Below, one piece after another: positions 9,130-17,906 of a stretch of 64,000 nt of DNA. The translations under genes were made by a program, and so were the position numbers. The notes below the pieces were generated by a model that saw nothing but the letters and a program-made list of their open reading frames with translations, did not search any database and was not told the DNA's origin. This DNA comes from Vibrio sp. SCSIO 43137. Lineage in GTDB: Bacteria > Pseudomonadota > Gammaproteobacteria > Enterobacterales > Vibrionaceae. The stretch spans positions 62,001-126,000 of the forward strand of contig NZ_CP116384.1 of NCBI RefSeq assembly GCF_028201475.1, in the 5' to 3' direction. The stretch's first letter is position 1. Every line of letters starts with the position of its first letter.

Positions 9130-9678
9130 ATGTTTTCCCTTCAGGTAGATAGCGAGCTGGAGCTTGCCCTTGTACAACCCTCTTTTGCTGCCTGTTATGT
9201 GGAGCTGGCCAAAAGGGATTTTGATTATCTCAATCAGTGGCTGGCGTGGCCGCCACACTGTCAGACAGAAGCGGCATTCTCTGAGTTTATAAAACGATCT
9301 CTGCACGATTATGCCGACGGCAAAAGCATGACTTGTGCTCTTATCTATCACGGAGAAGTGGTGGGCAATATCAGCTTTAATAAAATCAACCATTCTCTTA
9401 AATCCGTTGAGATAGGTTACTGGGTAAGTCGCCGGTATCAGGGCAAAGGCATAGTGACCCGCGGGGTAACTGCCTTGATTGAAATGGCTTTTAATCAGCT
9501 GGAAATGGAGAAGGTACAGATCTCAGCAGCAGAAGGTAACCAGCCGAGCCGGGCGGTGTGTGAAAGGCTGGGCTTCTCGCTGGAAGGGATTATCAGCCAG
9601 GCTGAAAACCTCAACGGCCGAATTGTTGATCACGCTATTTATGCCATGCATAAGAAGAACTGGAACAGGGCAGAGTAA
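9130..9678 (+). CDS. RimJ/RimL-type GNAT N-acetyltransferase
   Basis: 182 residues, preceded by GGAG. Family hallmarks are VEIGYWVSRRYQGKGIVTRG (the acetyl-CoA pyrophosphate loop, Q/RxxGxG/A type) and the late SRAVCERLGFSLEG segment, both typical of RimL/RimJ-like ribosomal-protein acetyltransferases. The substrate may be a ribosomal protein N-terminus or a small amine. Its stop codon overlaps the start of the next GNAT gene by one base (TAATG), so the two are translationally coupled. Confidence 0.85.
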   Translation: MFSLQVDSELELALVQPSFAACYVELAKRDFDYLNQWLAWPPHCQTEAAFSEFIKRSLHDYADGKSMTCALIYHGEVVGNISFNKINHSLKSVEIGYWVSRRYQGKGIVTRGVTALIEMAFNQLEMEKVQISAAEGNQPSRAVCERLGFSLEGIISQAENLNGRIVDHAIYAMHKKNWNRAE

Positions 9679-10208
9679 TGAAGTTAGAGACGGAGCAACT
9701 GATATTGCGCGACTTTCTCCCTCAGGATACAGATGACTACACAGAGCTGACGCAGGATGAGAAGTATCAGCGTTTCTATAGTGAAGCCGATTGCAGCGAG
9801 GAGAAAGCCCGCTTTCTGGTTAAGTTGTTTATTGAACAGTCGCAAGAGAGTCCCCGTAGTAAGTTTCAGCTTGCAATAGTCGATAAAGCCTCAGGAAAAC
9901 TGATCGGTACCTGTGGTGTCAGGCTGGAAGAGCACAGACAGGCGTCGATGGGGTGCGGGGTGGCAAGAGAGTTTCAGGGCAAAGGTTATGCGCTGGAAGC
10001 GTCCGGTGCTTTGCTGCAATATGCCTTTGAACAGTTAAATGTGCACCGCGTCTATGCAGAAACCATCAGCGAAAATCGTGCTGCTATTTTTCTCTGCCGT
10101 CAGTTGGGTATGGAAAAAGAAGCTCACTTTTGTCAGCACAGATATTTTAAACAGCGCTGGTGGGATACGGTGGTTTATGCGCTAACCAAATCTGACGCTG
10201 AGAGATGA
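9678..10208 (+). CDS. GNAT N-acetyltransferase, RimL-like, coupled to the preceding gene
   Basis: 176 residues, starting with an ATG that shares its A with the TAA of the upstream acetyltransferase. It opens MKLETEQLILRDFLPQDTDDY, the standard RimL/RimJ N-terminal beta strand, and has the acetyl-CoA loop VAREFQGKGYALEASG and the late NRAAIFLCRQLGM motif. The two tandem proteins are only distantly similar, so they probably arose by old duplication and have different acceptors. An inverted repeat (10207-10241) overlaps the stop. Confidence 0.85.
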   Translation: MKLETEQLILRDFLPQDTDDYTELTQDEKYQRFYSEADCSEEKARFLVKLFIEQSQESPRSKFQLAIVDKASGKLIGTCGVRLEEHRQASMGCGVAREFQGKGYALEASGALLQYAFEQLNVHRVYAETISENRAAIFLCRQLGMEKEAHFCQHRYFKQRWWDTVVYALTKSDAER

Positions 10209-10241
10209 TCATTTTACACTGTAAAACCGTGCAAAATGATC
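10207..10241. terminator. Inverted repeat at the end of the GNAT pair
   Basis: GATCATTTT (10207-10215) pairs with AAAATGATC (10233-10241), with an inner CAC/GTG. The stem is long but no T tract follows, so it may stop transcription only weakly or protect the mRNA 3' end. Confidence 0.45.
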
Positions 10242-10275
10242 CGGTTCCGCTCGGTGAGAAAAGTAGTTAATCAGA

Positions 10276-10304
10276 AAAGAAAAACCAGCCTGACTCAGGC
10301 TGGT
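10276..10304 (-). terminator. Intrinsic terminator of dctPQM
   Basis: ACCAGCCTG and CAGGCTGGT flank an ACT loop. On the minus strand the stem is followed by TTTTCTTTTC. It lies 24 bp beyond the dctM stop. Confidence 0.85.
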
Positions 10305-10327
10305 CTCCTTATTTCAGGATCAGGACA

Positions 10328-11737
10328 TCAGGCATAACCGATAAGGGCTGGCAGCCAGAGTACAATTCCCGGGAAGGCGATCAATACCGCTATGGTCAGT
10401 ACATCTGCGATAAAGAATGGTGTACAGCCGCGGAATACATCCTGAACAGAACACTCAGGGCGGACGCCGGCCACCACAAAGCAGTTCAGGCCGATAGGTG
10501 GGGTGATAAGACACAGCTCCGCCATTTTCACCACAATAATCCCGAACCAGATGGCACAACCGATACCGGAGACGCCAAAAGCAGAGTCTGCCGCCGCCAC
10601 ATCAACGCCGCCATTCAGGGCAATAATGGCCGGGTAAACCACAGGAAGGGTAAGTAGCAGCATACCAATAGCATCCATAAACATACCGAGCAAGGCGTAG
10701 GCGCACAGGATCAACAGCAGTGTCAGCATAGGGCTCTGTTCAAGGCTTACGATCCAGTCAGAGAATGCACTAGGCAGATCAGCAAAGCCGAGGAAGCGCA
10801 CGTAAATCAGTACCCCCCAGATAATGGCGAAGATCATGGCTGACAGCTTGGCGGTTTCCATCAGCGAGCTTTTCAGCTCCTTCCAGCGGCTGCCGTGATA
10901 AAGAGCAACCAGCAGGATAACTGTTGCACCCAGCGCACCGGCCTCTGTCGGCGTACCGACACCACCATAGATGCAGACCATAATAATGGCCACCACAAAG
11001 AAGATAGGCATAGCACCGGGAAGAGACTCAAAGCGCTGCTTCCAACTGTAGCCTTTCACCGGCGGGCCGAAATCCTTACGTGTCATGGCGAGAAAGACCA
11101 CCAAGCCACCGTAAATCAGGGCAGAGACAAAACCGGGGATAAAACCGGCCATCAGCAGTGCGCCGACATCCTGTTCCACGATAATGGCGTAGATAACAAG
11201 AATGGCCGACGGCGGGATCAGGGAAGCGAGAGTACCACCCGCAGCAACCACACCGGCCGCAAAGCGCTTGTCATAGCCAAGCTTAAGCATTTCCGGTACG
11301 GCAATACGGGCAAACACCGCAGAGGTCGCTACAGAAGCGCCCGATACAGCGGCAAAACCGGCAGTGGAGAATACCGTCGCCACACCCATTCCGCCCGGAA
11401 GCCAGCCAACCCAGCGTTTTGCTGCTTCAAACAGAGATTTGGTTAACCCTGCATGGTAAGCAAGAAAACCAATCAGGATAAAAGTCGGGATCAGAGAGAG
11501 GGCAAGAGAGGAGACCTTAGAGTGGGGAATGGTCCCTGCCATCTTCACGGCAACTAAAAAGCCGCGCTCAAAGCCCAGTTTGGCACTAAAGATCCACAAC
11601 AAGCCAAGAAAACCGGCAATTGCGGCTGCAAAGGCAACCCGAACACCGAGAATTACAAAGATAAGCATGGCGCCGGAGACCCAGAGACCAATCTCAATGC
11701 TCTCCATTTCCGCCATGGTTTGAAATAGTTGTGACAA
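10328..11737 (-). CDS. dctM: TRAP transporter large permease subunit DctM
   Basis: 469 residues from a TTG start at 11737. That start is preferred because AGGAGG lies 7 nt upstream, overlapping the dctQ stop; a longer frame has no ribosome site. The protein is a 12-segment DctM/SiaM-type membrane carrier with family stretches such as IPTFILIGFLAYHAGL, GMGVATVFSTAGFAAVSGASVA and LASLIPPSAILVIYAIIVEQ. It uses a sodium or proton gradient to import an organic anion delivered by DctP. It is co-transcribed with dctQ and dctP. The substrate is not fixed by sequence: C4-dicarboxylates are the default, but the hpa cluster nearby makes an aromatic acid possible. Confidence 0.93.
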   Translation of the reverse strand: MSQLFQTMAEMESIEIGLWVSGAMLIFVILGVRVAFAAAIAGFLGLLWIFSAKLGFERGFLVAVKMAGTIPHSKVSSLALSLIPTFILIGFLAYHAGLTKSLFEAAKRWVGWLPGGMGVATVFSTAGFAAVSGASVATSAVFARIAVPEMLKLGYDKRFAAGVVAAGGTLASLIPPSAILVIYAIIVEQDVGALLMAGFIPGFVSALIYGGLVVFLAMTRKDFGPPVKGYSWKQRFESLPGAMPIFFVVAIIMVCIYGGVGTPTEAGALGATVILLVALYHGSRWKELKSSLMETAKLSAMIFAIIWGVLIYVRFLGFADLPSAFSDWIVSLEQSPMLTLLLILCAYALLGMFMDAIGMLLLTLPVVYPAIIALNGGVDVAAADSAFGVSGIGCAIWFGIIVVKMAELCLITPPIGLNCFVVAGVRPECSVQDVFRGCTPFFIADVLTIAVLIAFPGIVLWLPALIGYA

Positions 11738-11747
11738 GATAAACCTC

Positions 11748-12362
11748 CTACTCGTCGTGTCCGCTGACGGTATCTGCTTCTTTTGCAGCAACTTCCGCTG
11801 CCGATTCAATGAGCGGTACTGCTACAGGCTTCTCGCTGTTCTGTCTTAGTGCCCGAAGGTAACCCCAGATTTGCAGCATCAGCCGCAGGGCCAGAACAGA
11901 CAGGGCAACAGGCACAACCAGCTTGGCCGGCCATGTCGGCAGATTGATATCCAGTGATGAGTCACCAATGGAGTAGGCACGCCAGAAGTGCAGGTATGAA
12001 CCGTAGATAAGAATTGAAGTGACGATCAGCATCAGTACGGTTGTGGTCAGCTCTGTAAACCAGAGCCAGCGTCCGTGTAGCCTGCCGACCACAATGTCCA
12101 TTCGGATATGGCCGCCCATTCGCTGGGTATAAGCAATACCGAGAAAAGCGATAAAGGCCATCGCCTGTTCCACCCAGTCCACATAACCACTGATAGGGGC
12201 GGAAAACAGCCAGCGTCCGAGCACGTTAACGGTGGCGAGAAGAACCAGCAGGAAGATCACTAATCCGCCCGTCAGGTTGAGAATCGACTCTAAGCGGAAA
12301 AACCATCGGTCTGTCCGGCTTAAGGCAGAGTTGTCCTGTAAAACAGAAGCAGCGGCCGACAT
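11748..12362 (-). CDS. dctQ: TRAP transporter small permease subunit DctQ
   Basis: 204 residues with four hydrophobic segments (for example LTGGLVIFLLVLLATVNVLGR and IAFLGIAYTQRMGGHIRMD), the layout of DctQ proteins. The WVEQAMAFIAFLG and RMGGHIRMDI motifs are typical. The long hydrophilic C-terminal tail (~35 residues, rich in A and E) is an extension beyond the usual family end. DctQ couples DctP to DctM in the inner membrane. Its stop codon sits inside the ribosome-binding region of dctM, so the two subunits are translated together. Confidence 0.92.
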   Translation of the reverse strand: MSAAASVLQDNSALSRTDRWFFRLESILNLTGGLVIFLLVLLATVNVLGRWLFSAPISGYVDWVEQAMAFIAFLGIAYTQRMGGHIRMDIVVGRLHGRWLWFTELTTTVLMLIVTSILIYGSYLHFWRAYSIGDSSLDINLPTWPAKLVVPVALSVLALRLMLQIWGYLRALRQNSEKPVAVPLIESAAEVAAKEADTVSGHDE

Positions 12363-12399
12363 ATCAGCCTCCTATTTTAAAATCAGTCAGGAAAAGCAG

Positions 12400-12428
12400 A
12401 ATCAGTGGCTAGAAGAGAGCCACTGATT
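12400..12428 (-). promoter_or_regulatory. Intercistronic hairpin between dctP and dctQ
   Basis: AATCAGTGGCT and AGCCACTGATT form a perfect 11-bp stem with a 7-nt loop in the 78-bp gap between dctP and dctQ, with no T tract. Hairpins here in TRAP operons are thought to favour the abundant binding protein over the permease by stabilising or trimming the mRNA. Confidence 0.6.
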
Positions 12429-12440
12429 CAGATCATTGGA

Positions 12441-13451
12441 TTACTGGTTAGCAAAAAGCTTAGCGGTGTAGTCGTAAACCGCCTGAGCATCAAATTTGCC
12501 CTGATACTTCTTCACCCACTCCTGACGTACAGATTCTGATAGTTGGTTTAGCTTCTCTGTCTGCTCAGGGGTAAAGGTGATCATCTTAAGTCCCTGCTCT
12601 TTAACTGCTTTTTCGTACTTGGCAGTGGTGTTTTGCTCGTAGTTCTGCACGTAGAAATCAAGCGCTTCGTCTACTGAGCCAAGTAGTGCCTCACGATGTG
12701 CTGGTTTCAGTGATTCCAGTGCTTCGGTGTTAACGATAACCGGGCAGTTAGCTGAACCAAGGTTCAGGTTAGTGGTTGCCCAGCTTCCCACTTTGTAGGA
12801 GTTAGTCGCCAGATGGGCATGGGGCGCGAAAGAGGCCGCATCGATTACGCCTGAGTCCATAGACTGACGTACTTCAGAGAACGGAACGCCGGTTTTTACT
12901 GCGCCCAGTTTGCCCAGTACGCCCATAATGCCGCCCGGGCCACGTACGCGAAGGCCGTCGAAATCATCCAGTGAGTTGATAGCATCACCTTTACTGACAA
13001 TGTTGTACTGAGGAAGCGGAGTCGGCATCAGCAAAGTAGCATTCCAGCGGGCAAGGTCTTTCTTCACTTCAGGATGTTTGAACACCTCGGAGTATATCTT
13101 GCTGACCTGAGCGAGTGACACATCCTGCGAGAAAGGAAGCTCGGTAACGGTAATCGTCGGGTTTTTATCGGCATGGTAGAAAGAGCAGAACTGCGCCATT
13201 TCAAAGGCACCAAAAGAGATACCATCCAGATTTTCACGGGACTTAGACAGGCCGCCGTAAGAGATTTTCAGCTTAAACTCACCTTTGGTCTTTGCTTCTA
13301 CCAGCTCTGCCAGCTTTTCTACGTTTTCAGTAAAGGCCCTGCGTTTGCCCCACAGAGAGACGTTCCATTCAGTGGCGGCATTGGCTTCCGCCACCATAAA
13401 ACCAGCCAGAGCCAGAGAGGTAATCAGTGATGTTTTCATCGCTTTCATCAT
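12441..13451 (-). CDS. dctP: TRAP transporter periplasmic substrate-binding protein DctP
   Basis: 336 residues with a Sec signal peptide ending near ANAATEW. Family motifs are present: the FDGLRVRGPGGIMGVLGKLGA segment with the arginine that contacts the substrate carboxylate in DctP proteins, followed by VRQSMDSGVIDAASF. A cysteine pair (QFCSFYH and NCPVIV) is unusual and could form a disulfide. The protein captures the substrate and passes it to DctQM. Expression is expected to depend on sigma-54 and DctD through the promoter at 13513-13530. Confidence 0.92.
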   Translation of the reverse strand: MMKAMKTSLITSLALAGFMVAEANAATEWNVSLWGKRRAFTENVEKLAELVEAKTKGEFKLKISYGGLSKSRENLDGISFGAFEMAQFCSFYHADKNPTITVTELPFSQDVSLAQVSKIYSEVFKHPEVKKDLARWNATLLMPTPLPQYNIVSKGDAINSLDDFDGLRVRGPGGIMGVLGKLGAVKTGVPFSEVRQSMDSGVIDAASFAPHAHLATNSYKVGSWATTNLNLGSANCPVIVNTEALESLKPAHREALLGSVDEALDFYVQNYEQNTTAKYEKAVKEQGLKMITFTPEQTEKLNQLSESVRQEWVKKYQGKFDAQAVYDYTAKLFANQ

Positions 13452-13512
13452 TTCGTCCTTGTTGTTTTATCTTTGTTGTAGGGTAGTAAAACTCATTTGT
13501 ACTCATGCCTTA

Positions 13513-13530
13513 GAGCAAATGGTTTGCCAA
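13513..13530 (-). promoter_or_regulatory. Sigma-54 promoter of dctPQM
   Basis: Read on the minus strand, TTGGCAAACCATTTGCTC fits the -24/-12 consensus, with GG and GC separated by exactly ten bases (TGGCA-N6-TTGCT). It lies about 60 bp upstream of the dctP ATG and fits control by the NtrC-family activator encoded by the divergent dctD. Confidence 0.8.
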
Positions 13531-13638
13531 CATGTCAGGCCAATATGAAATTAAAATGTAACAAGCTGATAACAAAAGAGTAATTTCGTTTTATTCTGTG
13601 TTGTGCAGAGAGGAGGCTGCGACGACTGAACAAAAATA

Positions 13639-13695
13639 AGCCAAATTTGGCTCACGTTATGGGGCGAAGAGGTCGACAATCGGCCATTTTTGGCT
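13639..13695. promoter_or_regulatory. Tandem palindromic upstream activator sites, likely DctD-binding
   Basis: AGCCAAATTTGGCT (13639-13652) is a perfect 14-bp palindrome. A second, related half-conserved site, GGCCATTTTTGGCT (13682-13695), lies about 43 bp away, near four helical turns. Both sit about 110-180 bp upstream of the sigma-54 promoter, the usual enhancer position. The rest of the 387-bp gap between dctP and dctB shows no gene. Confidence 0.65.
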
Positions 13696-13838
13696 TATTG
13701 ATAGGCAGAGTGTCTGATGTAAAACAGCGTTAACTTATTGTCTTGATTAGGCTGAAAAATTCAGTTTAAACCATGGCGTATAAATTGCTTACCAAGGGGC
13801 CAATAGGCTGAATACCGATACCAGAGTGGAGCGACAGG

Positions 13839-15719
13839 ATGTCACAAACCGGAATAAGCAGGCTGCTAAACACCAGAAAGGTGGATGGCTGGATCCTGAT
13901 TGCTGCATTAGTTACAGGTTTGTTACTGGCAGCAGTGCTGCTGAAGACCACAAAGAGTGCCTACTATAAGGAGCTTCACCATGTTGGCGAAGAGCGGCTG
14001 AATTTATATGCCTCAACAGTACAGGCCGAGCATAACCGTTTTGAGTATCTTCCTTATATAGTGGCGCAGGATAGTCAAATTCTTAAGTTGCTGGGAGGTG
14101 ATAAATCAATACCGCTGTTACAGGCAGTCAACCACAAATTGGAAGACTGGCAGAAGGAATCCGATGCTGACACCTTATACCTGATGGATCATAAAGGCCT
14201 TGTGATTGCCAGTAGCAACTGGAGCAAGCCTGAAAGTTTTATCGGCAGTGATTACCACTTTCGCCCCTATTTTAAAGACGCCATTAATGGCGGTGCAGGC
14301 CGCTTCTTTGCTGTTGGCGTGACCACCGGAATACCGGGGTTGTTCTTATCCCGCCCGGTTATTTCAAACGGTGAAGTGATTGGTGTTGCAGTACTTAAGA
14401 TTAATATGTCGGATCTTGAAGCCAACTGGAGTGCCGGCGGTGAACAGGTTTGGGTGAGCGATAACGACGGCGTGATCTTCTTAGCCAGTAATCCACAGTG
14501 GCGATACCGCAGCCTGACGCCTCTTTCCTTGCAGACACGTGCAAGGCTGGAGCAGGCTCAGAAATATCGCTCATATCAAATTGTTCCTTTAGGTCTGGCT
14601 GAGCTGGAAACTTCAGCGCAAGGCAAACCGATTATTCAACTGACACAGCAGAGTGATGCCAGAGGTGCCAGACCTGTTGCCCGTTCCTATATGCTGCACC
14701 ACCGGGAGATAGAAGGGTTGAACTGGAGCCTGTTCTACCTAAGTGACTTGTCGGAATTAAAGCAGAGAGAGACAAGTGCCATACTGATTTCTGTGCTGGT
14801 GGCGGCACTTTTTGCAGTAGCAGGGCTGTTCCTTCTCAGCCGTTATCGCCATCAGCAGCAGTTAGAGTCAAGAGTGACCCAGCGGACACAGGAGCTTTTC
14901 CGGAGCAATAGCCAGCTTAAACGGGAAATAGAAGAACGTATCCGCACCGAAAAGGCGCTGCGCCAGACCCATGAAGAGCTGATTCATGCCGAGAGGCTAG
15001 GTGCTCTCGGACAGATCTCTGCTGAGTTGGTGCATGAGATCAGCCAGCCGCTACAGGCAACCCGTACCTATCTGGCCAGTACCCGCCTGTTGATGGATCG
15101 CCAGCAGTATTCAATGGCAGAAGAGAATCTGCAGGAGATAGATAACCTGATCCGCCGCGTTTCCGGCATTATCACTCACCTTAAAACTTTTGCCGCTAAA
15201 TCCGTCGGAGAGCCGGGCCCGGTTGAGATAAGGCAGGTGATCGAAAATGCCTTGTTGGTACTGACCCCACGTATGGAGAAAACCGCCATTGCCCTGAAGT
15301 GGCAGCCACAGAAGCAGGACGTTTATGTGTTTGCCAATGAGATAAAACTGGAGCAGATCTTAGTGAACCTGATCCGTAATGCTATTGATGCCATAGATGC
15401 AGAAAACTGCCCGCGGAAGGGAGAAATTGTTATCCGCTACGGTGCTAATCAGAACAATGGTGAGAAACAGGGTGAGGCGGTTATTACCATCATAGATAAT
15501 GGTTGTGGTATCAAAACTGAACATCTTCCGACCCTGTTCGACCCCTTCTTTACCACTAAACCGCCGGGTGAAGGAATGGGACTGGGTTTATCCGTTTCTT
15601 ACGGCATTATCAAACAGTTTGGTGGTCATCTGGATGTCGAGTCAACGCCCGGTAAGGGAAGTCGTTTTAAGGTCAGGCTTCCGCTGGCCGCAGAGGAAAT
15701 CGATTATGAACAAGGATAG
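13839..15719 (+). CDS. dctB: C4-dicarboxylate-type sensor histidine kinase DctB
   Basis: 626 residues. Two membrane segments (residues ~18-35 and ~312-335) bracket a periplasmic double-Cache sensor with the YLMDHKGLVIASSNW and FFAVGVTTGIPGLFLSRPV motifs typical of DctB. A coiled linker (SRVTQRTQELFRSNSQLKRE) leads to the kinase core: the phosphoacceptor His399 in LVHEISQPLQAT, then N-box QILVNLIRNAIDAID, G1 IIDNGCGI and G2 GEGMGLGLSVSYGII. It phosphorylates DctD when ligand or the TRAP system signals. It overlaps dctD by 14 bp and is divergent from dctPQM. Confidence 0.93.
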   Translation: MSQTGISRLLNTRKVDGWILIAALVTGLLLAAVLLKTTKSAYYKELHHVGEERLNLYASTVQAEHNRFEYLPYIVAQDSQILKLLGGDKSIPLLQAVNHKLEDWQKESDADTLYLMDHKGLVIASSNWSKPESFIGSDYHFRPYFKDAINGGAGRFFAVGVTTGIPGLFLSRPVISNGEVIGVAVLKINMSDLEANWSAGGEQVWVSDNDGVIFLASNPQWRYRSLTPLSLQTRARLEQAQKYRSYQIVPLGLAELETSAQGKPIIQLTQQSDARGARPVARSYMLHHREIEGLNWSLFYLSDLSELKQRETSAILISVLVAALFAVAGLFLLSRYRHQQQLESRVTQRTQELFRSNSQLKREIEERIRTEKALRQTHEELIHAERLGALGQISAELVHEISQPLQATRTYLASTRLLMDRQQYSMAEENLQEIDNLIRRVSGIITHLKTFAAKSVGEPGPVEIRQVIENALLVLTPRMEKTAIALKWQPQKQDVYVFANEIKLEQILVNLIRNAIDAIDAENCPRKGEIVIRYGANQNNGEKQGEAVITIIDNGCGIKTEHLPTLFDPFFTTKPPGEGMGLGLSVSYGIIKQFGGHLDVESTPGKGSRFKVRLPLAAEEIDYEQG

Positions 15720-17094
15720 AGATGATATGGCCGGAGTGAAGGTGATTCTGGTTGATGATGAGCAGGCGATACGTAAAGCCACCAAACAGTGGCTCAATCT
15801 GGCGGGAATAGAGGTAGAGGATTACTCCGATGCCCGCTCGGCATTAACAGCCATTCAGCCGGGTTGCAACGCCATAGTGGTTTCCGATATCCGCATGCCG
15901 GAGATGGATGGTATGGCATTCGCCAATGAAATCCAGAAGGTAGACGCCGACCTGCCGGTTTTGCTAGTGACCGCTCACGGTGATGTAAAGATGGCGGTGG
16001 AAGCCATGCGAAACGGTGTGTATGACTTTATTGAAAAACCCGTTGAGCCGGAATTGCTGATAGATCGCATTGAACGGGCCAGTGAAAAGCGGCGGCTTGT
16101 GCTTGAAAACCGAAATTTGCAACGCATGCTGAGCCACAAGCACTCACTGGAGAGTCGTATAATCGGTCAGTCGTCGGTGATGGATCAACTGCGTAAACAA
16201 GTCGTCTTATTGGGACAGACACCAGTAGATACGGTGATTAATGGGGCTACGGGAACTGGCAAGGAGCTAATTGCCCGTTGCCTGCATGACTTTAGTGTCA
16301 GAAGCGGCAACCCGTTTGTAGCGGTAAACTGCGGAGCGATTCCAGAAAATTTGTTTGAGAGTGAACTGTTTGGCCATGAAAAAGGTGCCTTTACCGGTGC
16401 GGATAGCCAGCGTATCGGCAAGATAGAACACGCCCAAAAAGGCACCCTGTTTCTGGATGAGATAGAGAGTATGCCGATCAACTTTCAGATCAAACTGCTG
16501 CGGGTGTTACAGGAGCGAAAGCTGGAGCGGGTCGGCTCTAATAAGGAGATCCCACTGGATCTCTGGGTGATTGCCGCAACTAAGGAAGACCTGTCGCAGG
16601 CTTCTGCCGAAGGACGTTTCCGCGAAGATCTCTATTACCGTTTTAATGTGGTGGAGCTGCATCTGCCGGCAGTTTCCAAGCGGCGGGAAGACATCCCTAT
16701 GCTGTTTGAATTTTTTGCCCGTAAAGCGGCGATTCAGTATGAGCGCGACTATCCGGAACTGAGTGAACAGGATCTTGCTCAGTTGGTCGACTATGACTGG
16801 CCGGGTAATGTGCGCCAGTTGAAAAATGCCGCAGAACGTTTTGTGCTTGGTATGGGGAGTGCCAGCTCTATCGGTGCTATTTTGGGTAACCATGCCCAAC
16901 AAACGTCAGTTCCGGCGACCTTTAACTTGTCGGAGAGGGTACAGGGCTTTGAACGGCAGTTAATCATCCAGTCCCTGCAAAGGCACAAAGGAAACATACT
17001 GGCCGTAACAGAGGAACTTGAACTGCCACGCAGAACCCTGAACAACAAAATGAAGCAGTATCAGATTCAGCGTAAAGACTATATCCAAACCTAG
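15706..17094 (+). CDS. dctD: Sigma-54-dependent response regulator DctD
   Basis: 462 residues from the ATG at 15706, inside the end of dctB; MAGVKV at 15727 is an alternative. The receiver domain has phosphoacceptor Asp61 in VVSDIRMPEMDG and a conserved Lys in FIEKPVEPE. The AAA+ domain has the Walker A motif GATGTGKE (180-187), the sigma-54 contact loop GAFTGA (227-232) and GTLFLDEIESM as Walker B. A C-terminal Fis-type helix-turn-helix ends the protein (LAVTEELELPRRTLNNKMKQY). It should bind the palindromes at 13639-13695 and drive the sigma-54 promoter of dctPQM. A much longer in-frame reading upstream is a shadow of dctB. Confidence 0.93.
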   Translation: MNKDRDDMAGVKVILVDDEQAIRKATKQWLNLAGIEVEDYSDARSALTAIQPGCNAIVVSDIRMPEMDGMAFANEIQKVDADLPVLLVTAHGDVKMAVEAMRNGVYDFIEKPVEPELLIDRIERASEKRRLVLENRNLQRMLSHKHSLESRIIGQSSVMDQLRKQVVLLGQTPVDTVINGATGTGKELIARCLHDFSVRSGNPFVAVNCGAIPENLFESELFGHEKGAFTGADSQRIGKIEHAQKGTLFLDEIESMPINFQIKLLRVLQERKLERVGSNKEIPLDLWVIAATKEDLSQASAEGRFREDLYYRFNVVELHLPAVSKRREDIPMLFEFFARKAAIQYERDYPELSEQDLAQLVDYDWPGNVRQLKNAAERFVLGMGSASSIGAILGNHAQQTSVPATFNLSERVQGFERQLIIQSLQRHKGNILAVTEELELPRRTLNNKMKQYQIQRKDYIQT

Positions 17095-17371
17095 TCAGGT
17101 GACTCAGAAAGACAGAAGTTATCGCAGTGCTCATAGTCTTTAGCATTTTCAACAAAGGAATATATTGACCCCTCAGCTGTTTGCGACGCTGAAAAACACA
17201 CTCCCAATTAGCTACTCCAGAAAAACGGCTAGAGGTCCCTGAGCGACCTCTTACGTATCCCAATGCAATAAGATTTATTGTCTTTTGAATGTGACAAGTT
17301 GTTCTCTTAGTATTATTAAGCCATATGCGTGGAGCTGCTGAGTGAGCTCTGTAATTCAGTAAGGAAAAGAT

Positions 17372-17905
17372 ATGAAATCACTACTTCTAGTTTCATTCTC
17401 AGTTGTTATTTTGTTTGGCTGTAACGATGGAAGTAGTTCATCTCAGACTGAACAAAAAGCAGCGGTTGATAAGGCAAGTCAAGCAACCGAACTCTTAGTT
17501 GAATCCGGGGAATTACCTGAGTTGGATGTCAGTGATTCTCTGAAAGGACCTGATACAGATAATGATGGTATCAGGGATGATATTTCACAGCATATTGACA
17601 GCCTTCCAGTATCAGATAGCCAAAAAAGTAAGATAAGAAATGTAGCTAAATCAGTTCAGGCTTCAATAGTCGTCGATTCGACAAATTTTAACGCTGTTCA
17701 GGAAATAGATAACGAATCAACTAAGGCTATAGGATGTTTAAGTCAGGCGTTTAAAAATCCGGCAGATGCCTATAAAATGTTGAAACAAATAGAAAACTAC
17801 ACGGCTAATACTAAAAAACGGGCACTGGCATATTCTGCATATAATGAAGTTCTGGATGGAACAGTAACCAGACTACCTAAAGAACTTGATTGTGAAGGAA
17901 TATAA
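17372..17905 (+). CDS. Lipoprotein with calcium-binding-type DxDxDG loop
   Basis: 177 residues with a lipoprotein signal (MKSLLLVSFSVVILFGC; lipobox LFGC). Residues ~62-72 (GPDTDNDGIRDD) form a DxDxDG loop as in thrombospondin type-3 repeats, predicted to bind calcium. The remainder is helical with two cysteines (IGCLSQ, ELDCEG). Function unknown. The gene overlaps the translation start region of the following lipase-like gene (1 bp between stop and ATG), so it is probably a partner, chaperone or anchor for that secreted protein. Confidence 0.7.
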   Translation: MKSLLLVSFSVVILFGCNDGSSSSQTEQKAAVDKASQATELLVESGELPELDVSDSLKGPDTDNDGIRDDISQHIDSLPVSDSQKSKIRNVAKSVQASIVVDSTNFNAVQEIDNESTKAIGCLSQAFKNPADAYKMLKQIENYTANTKKRALAYSAYNEVLDGTVTRLPKELDCEGI

Positions 17906-17906
17906 G

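Noticed and set aside
9026..9148. 40-codon frame starting MATLNICQK with AGGAG close by
   Set aside because: Shine-Dalgarno spacing is only 3 nt and the frame overlaps the GNAT start. A leader peptide is possible but not supported.
10895..11446. 183-codon plus-strand frame inside dctM
   Set aside because: It is the antisense shadow of a membrane protein gene: histidine- and arginine-rich, with no ribosome site.
15499..15705. N-terminal extension of DctD to 531 residues
   Set aside because: The extension overlaps dctB in another frame. The ATG at 15706 fits the receiver domain start and a Shine-Dalgarno sequence.
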